Source of the DNA: Paenibacillus solanacearum
GTDB taxonomy: Bacteria > Bacillota > Bacilli > Paenibacillales > NBRC-103111
Reading direction: 5' to 3'
DNA: 64,000 nt
Assembly: GCF_910593845.1 (NCBI RefSeq)
Contig: NZ_CAJVAS010000023.1
Location: forward strand, 1-64,000
Positions 24,835 to 33,293 of this stretch are shown here, piece by piece (positions within the stretch are counted from its first letter, which is position 1; every line of letters starts with the position of its first letter). The position numbers were made by a program, and so were the translations under genes. The notes under the pieces were generated by a model. The model had not been told where the DNA came from. It saw only the letters and a list, made by a program, of their open reading frames with translations, and searched no databases.

Positions 24835-25839
24835 ATGAAGCCGACGATTTACGACGTTGCCGAAGCAGCGGAAGTATCCATTGCAACCGTATCCAAAGTC
24901 ATTAACGGCACGGGACGGATCAGCGAAAAGACGCGAAAGCACGTCCTTCAAGTGATGGAGGATCTGAAATATAAACCGAGCATGGTCGCATCCGCATTGA
25001 CGGGGAAAAGCACCTATACGATCGGGCTGACGCTGCCCGATCTGGCCAACCCGTTCTTTGCGGAGATCGCCCGGGCGGTCGAGGACCGGGGACATGAGTA
25101 CGGATTCAATTTGTTCATATGCAGTACGGACAACGATCCGGAGCGGGAAATCAAATATTTCTCGCTGCTGATGCAAAAGCGGGTCGACGGTATCATCATT
25201 GCTTCCCGGACACAGAAGGACCAATATGTCAAAGGGCTGATCCAGCAGCAAATTCCGATTGCGATGATTGCCAGGGAGATGCCGACGCTCGCGGTCGACA
25301 CGGTGATGGTCGACGACTTCCTCGGCGGCTACCAGGCCGGATCGCATCTGCTCGAGCTCGGTCACCGGCGGATCGCGATTCTCGCCGAGGATATGAACGA
25401 GATGAGTACCCGGGAGCGGATACGCGGCTGCCGCCAAGCGATGCTGAACGCGCAGGTGGAGCCCGACGAGGCGCTGATCGCCGTAGGCGGCTTTACCGTC
25501 GACAGCGGCAAGGAAGCGGCGGGACGCCTGCTAGAGGCCGAAGACCGACCGACGGCGGTATTCGCCTGCAATGACGTGCTGGCCATCGGCGCGAATCAGG
25601 CGGCGCGCCGCTGCGGCTTGCGCGTGCCGCGAGATCTTTCCATCATCGGCTTCGACAACACGGTTTTGGCGACGATCATGGACCCGCCGCTGACGACGAT
25701 CGCGCAGCCGATCCAGGAGATCGGACGGCAGGTCGTCGACCTGCTTGTCCAGGAGATCAAGGGTGAGAAAGCGCTCAAGCAGCGGGTGCTGCTCATGCCG
25801 CAGCTCGTGGAGCGGAGCTCCTGCGGCCCGTGCCGCTAA
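24835..25839 (+). CDS. LacI-family transcriptional regulator
   Basis: A canonical 334-residue LacI/GalR protein. HTH IYDVAEAAEVSIATVSKVIN (residues 4-23), hinge SMVASALTGKST and sensor domain (TYTIGLTLPDLANPFFAEIA; VFACNDVLAIGANQAARR; GFDNTVLATIMDPPLTTIAQ). The ribosome site AAAGGGAG is seven to nine bases before ATG 24835. It follows the importer-hydrolase operon with 119 bp between and is closed by a strong terminator at 25848-25884, so it is the best candidate regulator of the operon at 16272-24715. Confidence 0.92.
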   Translation: MKPTIYDVAEAAEVSIATVSKVINGTGRISEKTRKHVLQVMEDLKYKPSMVASALTGKSTYTIGLTLPDLANPFFAEIARAVEDRGHEYGFNLFICSTDNDPEREIKYFSLLMQKRVDGIIIASRTQKDQYVKGLIQQQIPIAMIAREMPTLAVDTVMVDDFLGGYQAGSHLLELGHRRIAILAEDMNEMSTRERIRGCRQAMLNAQVEPDEALIAVGGFTVDSGKEAAGRLLEAEDRPTAVFACNDVLAIGANQAARRCGLRVPRDLSIIGFDNTVLATIMDPPLTTIAQPIQEIGRQVVDLLVQEIKGEKALKQRVLLMPQLVERSSCGPCR

Positions 25840-25847
25840 ACGCTGTT

Positions 25848-25884
25848 CAGGCAAGCCTATCCGGCTTGCCTGCGGCGTTTTTTT
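25848..25884 (+). terminator. Strong intrinsic terminator after lacI
   Basis: CAGGCAAGCC (25848-25857) pairs perfectly with GGCTTGCCTG (25863-25872) around a 5-base loop; seven T follow at 25878-25884. Confidence 0.9.
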
Positions 25885-26205
25885 GCATACGCAGCGAAGC
25901 TCGACGGCATGCATTCTTCGGAAGCGCGTGCCCGAAGCGCAAACAGCGGCAAGGATGCAGCGCGCCGCTCATGCCGCCGCAGACATCCCCCCAAACCAAA
26001 GAGCAGTAATCTCAGGACCTCATTCCTGAAATTACTGCTCCGGTATCTTCGCTTCTGCTGCAGCACAAGCTTCCCCGGGTACGGACATCTTGACCTGACC
26101 GCCGTCTCGAATTGCCGCTGCCGAATCACACGGATGCATCGTAGGAGCGTAGGGCTGTAAAGCTCTCTTCTCTTGGCCTCAAGGAACCGTGAATCGCCTT
26201 ATGTT
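25885..26205. other. Intergenic region with a long hairpin
   Basis: No coding frame is convincing. The main structure is the inverted repeat at 26001-26040, listed separately. The region is bounded by the lacI terminator and the 3' end of the leftward binding-protein gene. Confidence 0.5.
26001..26040. repeat. Inverted repeat, possible terminator of the leftward binding-protein gene
   Basis: GAGCAGTAAT (26001-26010) and ATTACTGCTC (26031-26040) pair perfectly; inside, CAGG and CCTG add four pairs after a 2x2 internal loop, leaving an eight-base loop. On the minus strand the hairpin is followed by TTTGGTTTGG, so it may terminate the gene ending at 26206, about 165 bp earlier. Confidence 0.6.
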
Positions 26206-27519
26206 CTATTTGGCCGCGTCAATCGCCTTGTTCGCCGCCTCATCCGCATCCCGCAGCGCTGTATTGATGTCTTTCGTACCCAAAATGGCATCGTTGAACG
26301 CTTTGATCACTTCGGTCTGCGCAACGGTCTGAAATTTCATTTTGATCGCAGGATCGGCGAATTTAGCCGGAAGAATCGCTGAAACCTGTTTTCCGCTCAA
26401 GAACGAAGCGTCTTTCCCGATTTCGCTTAGCAGTTTGGTATTGTTAAGGACGGGGATCAAGCCCTTTCTTGCCAAATGGGTCTGCATTTCCTCCGACGTC
26501 AAATAGGAAATCACTTCGAACGCCTGCTCCTTGTCTTTGGCCATCTTCGTGATATAGAAAAAGGTCGGATAGTTCTGCGGTCCGACACCCGGCTTATCGC
26601 TGAAGGTCGGCATCGGCGCATAATCCCAGTTCAAGCCGGACTGGGTCCAGCGCGAATGCAGGCCGCTAAGCGCCATGAACATCGCGACCGTCTTGTCCTT
26701 TTCCCACTTTTCCAGCAGCTTGGAGTAGGAGACCGTATTTTTGTCCAGCTCGTTGCCTGGAACCTTGAACGCGCCGATCAACGCTTCGAAGGTTTTGACG
26801 AACGGCTCCTTCGTAAACATCGCCCGGTTCGTTTTCGGATCGACATACGGGGCGGAATAAGGCGTGAGCATCAAAAAGTGCGAATTGGAAATACCGAGCC
26901 CGGTATACTTTTTGCCGCTATCCTCACGGGACAGCTTGCGGGTCAATTCCATCATCTGCTCCCAGCTCATGCTTTCTTTAGGGTAAGGCACGCCGAACCG
27001 GTCAAAAATTTCTTTGTTATAAAAAAGCGACAAGGTTGTCGTGTTCACGGGCAGGCCGTAAATGCCGCCGTTCGCAATTTGCCGCTGCATCTCAATGGCC
27101 GAAGGCTCCAGCTTGGTCAGATCGTAATTGTATTTTTTGATCAAATCCGAAATATCCACTTCCATTTGATACTGCTGCAGCGACATCGCCGTCTGGCCGA
27201 TCGAATTGTACAAAATATCGATTCGCTGACCCGCCGTGATGAGCTTATCGAGGCTCGTATCCTTCGCATTGTATGTAATAAACACCGGCGTAACGTGAGG
27301 GAACTTCTCCTTAATCTTATTGCCGTACATCTCCATAAAACCTTTTTCGTCAAAGTCGCCGCCTGTGGAATAAAACACGAGCTCAATGGGGTCTTTCTTG
27401 GCGGCTGGTTTTTCCGCTTCTTTGGCAGTTGGTCCCTGCGAACTGCCGCCTCCTGAACAGCCTGTCATCGCTGCCGCAATGAATAACGATGTCAACCAAA
27501 ATCCTTTGTTCAACTTCAT
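26206..27519 (-). CDS. Orphan extracellular sugar-binding lipoprotein (family 1)
   Basis: A 437-residue binding protein: signal sequence with lipobox MTGC, then a Gly/Ser and Lys/Glu linker and a mature domain starting PIELVFYSTGGDFDEKGFME. The block INTTTLSLFYNKEIF-like (here VNTTTLSLFYNKEIFDRFGV) is the family mark. It has a strong ribosome site GGGAGGAA. No permease gene adjoins, so it must work with another importer or serve sensing. An inositol-binding role is tempting because iolD is divergent and 830 bp away, but nothing in the sequence proves it. Confidence 0.85.
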   Translation of the reverse strand: MKLNKGFWLTSLFIAAAMTGCSGGGSSQGPTAKEAEKPAAKKDPIELVFYSTGGDFDEKGFMEMYGNKIKEKFPHVTPVFITYNAKDTSLDKLITAGQRIDILYNSIGQTAMSLQQYQMEVDISDLIKKYNYDLTKLEPSAIEMQRQIANGGIYGLPVNTTTLSLFYNKEIFDRFGVPYPKESMSWEQMMELTRKLSREDSGKKYTGLGISNSHFLMLTPYSAPYVDPKTNRAMFTKEPFVKTFEALIGAFKVPGNELDKNTVSYSKLLEKWEKDKTVAMFMALSGLHSRWTQSGLNWDYAPMPTFSDKPGVGPQNYPTFFYITKMAKDKEQAFEVISYLTSEEMQTHLARKGLIPVLNNTKLLSEIGKDASFLSGKQVSAILPAKFADPAIKMKFQTVAQTEVIKAFNDAILGTKDINTALRDADEAANKAIDAAK

Positions 27520-27795
27520 ACGGTTCCTCCCTTTTTATCATAGGCGTTTGATAAAGGATTGCGGCTAGCCCGAAATGTTGGTTCGACCTTGTTGTGTTGG
27601 GCTAATGGTACACGCAGGAAGGGGGAAAGGATATGTTCAAGTTTTTAACTTTTCCTCATATTTAATAAAATGTATAAAAGAGTTAATCATCTAAAAAATT
27701 GAATATTGCTATTGGGCCGTTCTTTCGGCCAGCGGTCGGGCCAAAACGACGGCGGTATGGCGGGCAAGCCCGCCGGCGACGACAGGCTCAACGCG

Positions 27796-27855
27796 TACAA
27801 AGCCCAAGCGCGGTTGCGGCACCGCGCCGCGGTCGGTCGGGTCGAACCTCACGCG
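27796..27855. repeat. Dispersed repeat, copy 1
   Basis: The stretch from TACAAAGCCCAAGCGCGG through GCGGTCGGTC to CGAACCTCACGC aligns over about 55 bases with 57716-57770, with small indels. Similarity seems to fade out downstream (TTTGCCAAAG here against TTTGTCATTT there). Origin is unknown: a relic of a mobile element or an intergenic repeat family. Confidence 0.5.
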
Positions 27856-28206
27856 GGCATGGATGGCGCAAGTTTGCCAAAGTCGGTGGCTTAGAAAAAC
27901 GGTCCGGTTCGGTTCGCCAGTGACATCTGTTTAGATAGGCGGCGGTTTTTCAACGGCTTTCAGTGACGACCGTGCAGCTGCGCTGTAACGAAATGCGAAG
28001 CCGGTACTTGGTCGCCTGCCAAAAGGTGGAGCGTTCCAATGTACAGACCGGCTGCCCTGCGAATCGCATGTTGTCCCGGATCGTCAGCCCCAGGTGCAAC
28101 ATGGTTGCGTAAAGGCAGGAGGTGGCGCAGCGATCGAGCGGCAAATGGAACGGGCACGTAAATTTGAATTGACAAAACAAGGCACGTGCATTACAGTAAA
28201 GTTATT

Positions 28207-28222
28207 GGGAAAGCGCTTAACC
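28207..28222. promoter_or_regulatory. AAGCGCTT operator upstream of iolD
   Basis: GGGAAAGCGCTTAACC lies 128 bp before the iolD start, followed directly by TTGACT. Same core as the sites at 11580, 14951 and 31244. Likely CcpA or LacI control of the iol operon. Confidence 0.6.
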
Positions 28223-28349
28223 TTGACTGTTAAGGGAAGGCCGTAATCTTTATACTTTCGAATTTATTTTCCTTATTTTTCTAAGAAAAAGTTTCGCCGT
28301 ATGCTACAACCGAATCTTCATTTCGATTTATGGGGAGGGACGATCCTTA

Positions 28350-30215
28350 ATGAACACCGTCCGACTGACGATGGCGCAAGCGCTGCTTCGTTTTTTGAAC
28401 AATCAGTATATGGAGATCGACGGCGTGGAGCACAAATGCTTTAAGGGCGTCATGGGCATATTCGGACACGGCAACGTGACGGGTATCGGCCAGGCGCTGG
28501 AGCAATACAAGGATGAAATGCTGTTCATCCAGGGGAAAAACGAGCAAGGCATGGCCCATGCTGCAATCGCTTACGCGAAGCAAAAGAACCGGCTTGAAAT
28601 GTTCGCCTGCACGTCCTCCATCGGACCGGGGGCGCTCAATATGGTGACGGCGGCGGGCGTCGCTTCGGTCAACCGGATCCCGCTGCTGCTGCTGCCCGGC
28701 GACATCTTCGCCAGTCGGCAGCCCGATCCTGTGCTGCAGCAGATCGAGTATCCGCTCGATTACACGGTTACGGCGAACGACGCCTTCAAGCCGGTCAGCA
28801 AATATTGGGACCGGATCAACCGTCCGGAGCAGCTGATGACGGCCGCCATCAACGCGATGCGCGTGCTGACCGATCCGGCCGAGACGGGGGCGGTGACGCT
28901 GTGCCTGCCGCAGGATGTGCAGTGCGAAGCGTACGATTACCCCGCGTCGTTCCTGGCGAAGCGGGTGCATCATCTCGACCGCAAGCCGGCGGCGGCATCG
29001 GCCGTCAGCCGGGCGGCGGAGCTGCTCGCCGGCAAGAAGAAGCCGGTCATTATCGCTGGCGGCGGCGTCCATTATTCGCTCGCGACGGATGCGCTGCGCG
29101 AATTCGCCGAGACGTTCGGCATTCCGGTGGTCGAGACGCAAGCGGGCAAGAGCGCCATCGCCTGGAACCATCCGCTCGGCTTCGGCGGCGTTGGGGTAAC
29201 GGGGACGCAGGCGGGCAACCGGCTGGCGGCAGAGGCTGACGTTCTCCTCTGTGTCGGGACGCGGCTGTCCGACTTCTCCACCGCTTCCAAGACCGCCTTC
29301 CGCAGCGCCGACGTCGAGTTTATCAACGTGAACGTCAGCCCGCTCGACGCCTACAAGCTGGACGGCGTGACCGTAGTCGGCGATGCGAAGGAAGCGCTCG
29401 GGGCGCTGTCCGCTGCGCTGAAGGAACGGCAGTACGCCGCCGCTTACGATGCGGAGGCGCTCGCTTCGCTCAAGCGGGAGTGGGATGCCGAAGTCGACCG
29501 GCTGTACGCGGCCGAGAACGGAGAAGGACTGGCGCAGACCCGCGTGCTCGGCGAGATCAACGGCTTCCTCGGCGAGCGGGACGTCATCGTCTGCGCGGCG
29601 GGAAGCTTGCCGGGCGACCTGCACCGCGTATGGCGGGTGACGCAGCCGAAGACGTACCACATGGAGTACGGCTTCTCCTGCATGGGCTACGAGGTATCCG
29701 GCGCCTTCGGCGTGAAGCTGGCCGATCCCGATCGCGAAGTGTACGCGCTCGTTGGCGACGGCAGCTACCTGATGCTCCACTCGGAGCTCGTCACGAGCTT
29801 GCAGGAGGGACGCAAAATCAATGTGCTGCTGTTCGACAACCACGGCTTCCAGTGCATTCACAACTTGCAGCGGGGCCACGGCAGCGACGGCTTCGGCAAC
29901 GAGTTCCGCGTCCGCAGCGGCGAAGGCGGCCAGCTGGGCGGCGACTTCATGCCGGTGGATTTCGCGGCGCATGCCCGAAGTCTGGGAGCGGTTACGTTCA
30001 CGGCCCGCACGCCGGAAGAGCTGCGGGATGCGCTCGAGCGGGCGAAGCGGGAAACGAGATCGACGCTGATCGATATCAAGGTGCTGCCCGGCACGAACAC
30101 GGACGGATACGATTCGTGGTGGCATGTCGGCGTAGCTGAAGTGTCGGAATCGGACAAAGTGCAGCAATCGTACGCACAGCTTCAGGAGAAATTGAGCGAC
30201 ATTCGCAAATATTGA
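28350..30215 (+). CDS. iolD: 3D-(3,5/4)-trihydroxycyclohexane-1,2-dione hydrolase
   Basis: A ThDP-dependent enzyme of 621 residues that opens the ring of trihydroxycyclohexane-dione to 5-deoxy-glucuronate, the third step of inositol breakdown. The acetolactate-synthase-like fold is clear: the catalytic Glu in IQGKNEQGMAHAAIAYAKQ, the central domain (KKPVIIAGGGVHYS), and the ThDP motif starting VGDGSYLMLHSELV and ending LLFDNHGFQ. The IolD-type N-terminus MNTVRLTMAQALLRFLNNQY is distinctive. First gene of iolD-E-G-B-C-J-A, with GGGGAGGG before the start and an AAGCGCTT operator 128 bp upstream. Confidence 0.95.
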   Translation: MNTVRLTMAQALLRFLNNQYMEIDGVEHKCFKGVMGIFGHGNVTGIGQALEQYKDEMLFIQGKNEQGMAHAAIAYAKQKNRLEMFACTSSIGPGALNMVTAAGVASVNRIPLLLLPGDIFASRQPDPVLQQIEYPLDYTVTANDAFKPVSKYWDRINRPEQLMTAAINAMRVLTDPAETGAVTLCLPQDVQCEAYDYPASFLAKRVHHLDRKPAAASAVSRAAELLAGKKKPVIIAGGGVHYSLATDALREFAETFGIPVVETQAGKSAIAWNHPLGFGGVGVTGTQAGNRLAAEADVLLCVGTRLSDFSTASKTAFRSADVEFINVNVSPLDAYKLDGVTVVGDAKEALGALSAALKERQYAAAYDAEALASLKREWDAEVDRLYAAENGEGLAQTRVLGEINGFLGERDVIVCAAGSLPGDLHRVWRVTQPKTYHMEYGFSCMGYEVSGAFGVKLADPDREVYALVGDGSYLMLHSELVTSLQEGRKINVLLFDNHGFQCIHNLQRGHGSDGFGNEFRVRSGEGGQLGGDFMPVDFAAHARSLGAVTFTARTPEELRDALERAKRETRSTLIDIKVLPGTNTDGYDSWWHVGVAEVSESDKVQQSYAQLQEKLSDIRKY

Positions 30216-30328
30216 CCGTGACCGGCCGGGCACGCTGTTGCCGGTGTGGTCTCCCCTTGAGACCGCTACCTGCAAGCGGCTTGCGCCGGATATCCATATA
30301 AGCCAATCCGAAGGAGGACGCTTTTCGA

Positions 30329-31210
30329 ATGAACAATGTGAAATACGGCATTTCGGCGATTAACTGGGTGAACGAAGACATATTGGAAATGGGCGACCAT
30401 TACACGGCCGAGCAGGTGCTCAGCGATATGTCGAGCCTCGGCTACGAGGGGACGGAGTTTTGCCGCAAGTTTCCGCGGAACACCGATGCGCTGCAGTCGC
30501 TGCTCGGCTCGAAGAACATGGTGCTGACGTCGCAGTGGAAGTCGGTTCATTTCACCGACCCGTCCCGGAGGGAAGCGGAGCTGCAAGCGTTCCGCGAGCA
30601 TGCGGATTTCCTGAAGGCGATGGGCTGCAAGTACGTGGTGACTTGCGAGACGGGCAACGCGTTCGAGGACTTGAGTCTGAATTCCGTCCGCATCGAGCCG
30701 CTGACCGATGAGCAGTGGGGTTATTTGGTGGAAGGTCTGCACGAAGCGGGCCGGTACTGCAGAGACAACGGGATGAAGCTGGTCTATCATTATCACGGCG
30801 AAACGGTTGTGGAGAGCGGCGAAGAAATCGCGCGGCTGATGCAATCGACCGATCCGGAGCTCGTGCACATGCTGTACGATACGGGGCACGCATATTTCGG
30901 AGGCAGCGATCCGCTGCATATTATGCAGACGTACTACGACCGGATTGCCTACATTCATCTCAAGGATGTCCGCCAAGAGGTGCTGGACTGGAAACGCACG
31001 CAGGGCGTCCGCTTCCGGGATGCGGTGCGCAAAGGCGTATTCACGGTGCCAGGCGACGGCTGCATCGATTTTGCCCCGATCTTCCGGGAGCTGAAGGCGC
31101 GCAGCTATGAAGGCTGGATGATCATCGAGGCCGAGCAGGATCCGGCAATCGCCGATCCGGTGCATTACGCCCGCAAGGCGAAGGAATACATCGAGCAAGT
31201 GTCGGCTTGA
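30329..31210 (+). CDS. iolE: myo-inosose-2 dehydratase
   Basis: A 293-residue xylose-isomerase-like TIM barrel that dehydrates 2-keto-myo-inositol to the trihydroxycyclohexane-dione used by IolD. The N-terminal YGISAINWVNEDILEMG is a strong IolE signature; metal-binding side chains are expected in YHYHGE, YDTGHAYFGG and YIHLKDVR, and a C-terminal IIEAEQDP supplies the last Glu. GAAGGAGGACG precedes the ATG. It follows iolD after 113 bp and precedes iolG. Confidence 0.93.
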   Translation: MNNVKYGISAINWVNEDILEMGDHYTAEQVLSDMSSLGYEGTEFCRKFPRNTDALQSLLGSKNMVLTSQWKSVHFTDPSRREAELQAFREHADFLKAMGCKYVVTCETGNAFEDLSLNSVRIEPLTDEQWGYLVEGLHEAGRYCRDNGMKLVYHYHGETVVESGEEIARLMQSTDPELVHMLYDTGHAYFGGSDPLHIMQTYYDRIAYIHLKDVRQEVLDWKRTQGVRFRDAVRKGVFTVPGDGCIDFAPIFRELKARSYEGWMIIEAEQDPAIADPVHYARKAKEYIEQVSA

Positions 31211-31243
31211 CAGGCGACGCATCTTGTTGCCGTGCGGCATAGG

Positions 31244-31257
31244 GTAAAGCGCTTAAC
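31244..31257. promoter_or_regulatory. Internal AAGCGCTT operator before iolG
   Basis: GTAAAGCGCTTAAC lies in the 81-bp gap between iolE and iolG, 35 bp before the iolG start. It suggests either an internal promoter or a roadblock-type cre site inside the iol operon. Confidence 0.6.
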
Positions 31258-31291
31258 TCCAATCTGAGTAGACAAGAAAGGTTGTCAGACG

Positions 31292-32305
31292 ATGGACAAA
31301 ATTACAATCGGCATCATCGGCGCGGGAAGAATCGGCAAGCTGCATGCCGAGCATATGAGCAGAAACCGGCAAGTCGTCGTGCAGACGATCTCCGACGTAT
31401 TTATCACGGATGAGCTGCGGGCGTGGGCGGCGGAGCTGGGCATCGGCTCCGTAACGGACAATTACAAGGACATTATCGGCGATCCCTCCATTCAGGCCGT
31501 ATTCATATGCTCGTCGACGAATACGCATGTCCCTTTCATCGTGGAAGCGGCGCAGGCGGGCAAACATATTTTTTGCGAGAAACCGATCAGCCTCGATTAC
31601 CGGCAAACCGCCGAAGCGCTGAAAGCGGTGAAAGAGGCGGGCGTACTGCTGCAAACCGGGTTCAACCGCCGGTTCGACCACAACTTCAAGCGCGCCAGAG
31701 AAATCGTGCAGGACGGCAAAATCGGCAGCCCGCATCTGGTCAAAATTACGTCGCGCGATCCGGCGCCGCCCGGCGAGGATTACATCAAAGTATCCGGCGG
31801 CCTGTTCATGGATATGGCGATTCACGACTTCGATATGGCGCGGTATTTGTCCGGCAGCGAAGTGACGGAAGTGTACGCCCAAGGGGCGGTGCTCGTCAAT
31901 CCGGTCATCGGGGAGCTCGGCGATATCGATACGGCGGTGATTTTCCTGAAGTTCGCAAACGGCGCGCTCGGCGTGATCGACAACAGCCGCCAAGCGGTCT
32001 ACGGCTACGATCAGCGGATCGAAGTGTTCGGCTCGGAAGGCAGTGTCACGGTGCAGAACGACCATCCGAATACGGCTGAGATCAGCACGAAGGACTCAGT
32101 GTCGCGGGACAATCCGAAATATTTTTTCCTGGAGCGGTATCATGAATCGTATATCGACGAGACGCGCCAGTTTATCGAGTGCATCGTGCACGGAGGGGAA
32201 GTGCCGGTAGACGGGCGCGATGCGCTGCAAGCCGAGAAGATCGCCTATGCGGCGAAACTGTCGCTGCAGGAGCGCCGGCCGGTTCAACTGGACGAGATCG
32301 ACTAA
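31292..32305 (+). CDS. iolG: myo-inositol 2-dehydrogenase
   Basis: A 337-residue NAD-dependent dehydrogenase of the Gfo/Idh/MocA family that oxidises myo-inositol to 2-keto-myo-inositol, the first step. Nucleotide loop GIIGAGRIGKLHAEHM (residues 6-21), the EKP motif (CEKPISLDYRQ) and the catalytic Asp/His pair in DMAIHDFDMARYLSG are all present, and the length is right. Placement after iolE and before iolB confirms the assignment. Some paralogues act on scyllo- or D-chiro-inositol; that cannot be separated here. Confidence 0.93.
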   Translation: MDKITIGIIGAGRIGKLHAEHMSRNRQVVVQTISDVFITDELRAWAAELGIGSVTDNYKDIIGDPSIQAVFICSSTNTHVPFIVEAAQAGKHIFCEKPISLDYRQTAEALKAVKEAGVLLQTGFNRRFDHNFKRAREIVQDGKIGSPHLVKITSRDPAPPGEDYIKVSGGLFMDMAIHDFDMARYLSGSEVTEVYAQGAVLVNPVIGELGDIDTAVIFLKFANGALGVIDNSRQAVYGYDQRIEVFGSEGSVTVQNDHPNTAEISTKDSVSRDNPKYFFLERYHESYIDETRQFIECIVHGGEVPVDGRDALQAEKIAYAAKLSLQERRPVQLDEID

Positions 32306-32359
32306 GCGGCCGAATCGACAGGTGGCCATGAACGAGACGAAACGATGAGAGGAGAGGGC

Positions 32360-33181
32360 ATGATGGCACCATCCAAACTAATCGTACCGAGCGCGGAGCC
32401 GGCCGCGGACGGCAATGTGCTGCGCATTACGCCGCAATCGGCCGGCTGGTCGTATGTCGGCTTCGAGGTGTACCGGCTGCAGGCCGGGCAATCGCTGAAG
32501 CGGGAGACAGGGGAGCAGGAGGCATGTCTCGTGCTGCTGTCCGGCTTGGCTGATGCGGCGACGTCGGGGAGCAAGTGGGAGCGGATCGGCGAGCGCATGA
32601 GCGTGTTCGAGGAAAAGCCGCCGTACGCGGTATACGTTCCGTCAGGCGACGCATACGAGCTCACCGCGCTGACGGAGGTGGAGCTGGCCGTGTGTCTGGC
32701 TCCCGGCAAAGGCTCTCACGCCGCGCGGCTCATCGCGCCAAGCGACATTGAGGTGGAAATTCGCGGCAAGGGGAACGCGCAGCGGCGCATCCATCAAATT
32801 TTGCCCGAGCAAAAGGAGGCGGACAGCCTGCTGGTCGTGGAAGTATTCACGCCGAACGGCCATTGGTCCAGCTACCCGCCGCACAAGCATGACGAGGATA
32901 ACTTGCCGGATGAGTCCTACTTGGAAGAGACGTATTATCATAAAGTTCAGCCGGAGCACGGGTTCGCCATTCAGCGCGTATATACCGACGACCGGTCGCT
33001 GGATGAAACGATGGCTGTGAGAAACGGGGAAGCGGTGCTTGTGCCCAAAGGCTATCATCCGGTATCGGCGCCTCCCGGTTACGACGTGTATTATTTGAAT
33101 GTGATGGCGGGGCCGGTTCGCACGTGGAAGTTCCATAACGACCCGGACCACGAGTGGATATTCAAGGAATGGGCCAAGTGA
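32360..33181 (+). CDS. iolB: 5-deoxy-glucuronate isomerase
   Basis: A bicupin protein of about 273 residues that isomerises 5-deoxy-glucuronate to 2-deoxy-5-keto-gluconate. The C-terminal metal site is seen in SYPPHKHDEDNLPDESYLEE and the paired EHGFAIQRVYTDD; the end PVRTWKFHNDPDHEW is diagnostic for IolB. The start at 32360 follows GAGAGGAGAGG; an in-frame ATG at 32345 lacks a site. The gap to iolC is 112 bp. Confidence 0.93.
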   Translation: MMAPSKLIVPSAEPAADGNVLRITPQSAGWSYVGFEVYRLQAGQSLKRETGEQEACLVLLSGLADAATSGSKWERIGERMSVFEEKPPYAVYVPSGDAYELTALTEVELAVCLAPGKGSHAARLIAPSDIEVEIRGKGNAQRRIHQILPEQKEADSLLVVEVFTPNGHWSSYPPHKHDEDNLPDESYLEETYYHKVQPEHGFAIQRVYTDDRSLDETMAVRNGEAVLVPKGYHPVSAPPGYDVYYLNVMAGPVRTWKFHNDPDHEWIFKEWAK

Positions 33182-33293
33182 GGCTGGCATTCCGCGAGTG
33201 CTGCAACGCGTACCGTACCGGCTGGAATAGTCCGAACCCGGACCGGGCTGCGGCTCGCAAATCTGGAAGATAACCCAAAGGAGGCTGCGGGGC

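Larger units (their letters stand above)
27520..28349. other. 830-bp gap between the binding protein and iolD
   Basis: The left 180 bp are AT-rich and hold the leftward promoter region. The middle (about 27700-28150) is GC-rich, with short open frames on both strands that lack ribosome sites or known families, and includes one copy of a dispersed repeat (27796-27855). The right end carries the AAGCGCTT operator at 28207 and the iol promoter region. It looks like decayed sequence. Confidence 0.5.

Noticed and set aside
27699..28180. Short open frames in the gap before iolD as genes
   Set aside because: No ribosome site, odd composition and no recognisable families; partly inside a dispersed repeat.
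28347..30275. A 642-codon open frame antisense to iolD
   Set aside because: Same effect: the sense frame has all IolD motifs, the antisense one has none.
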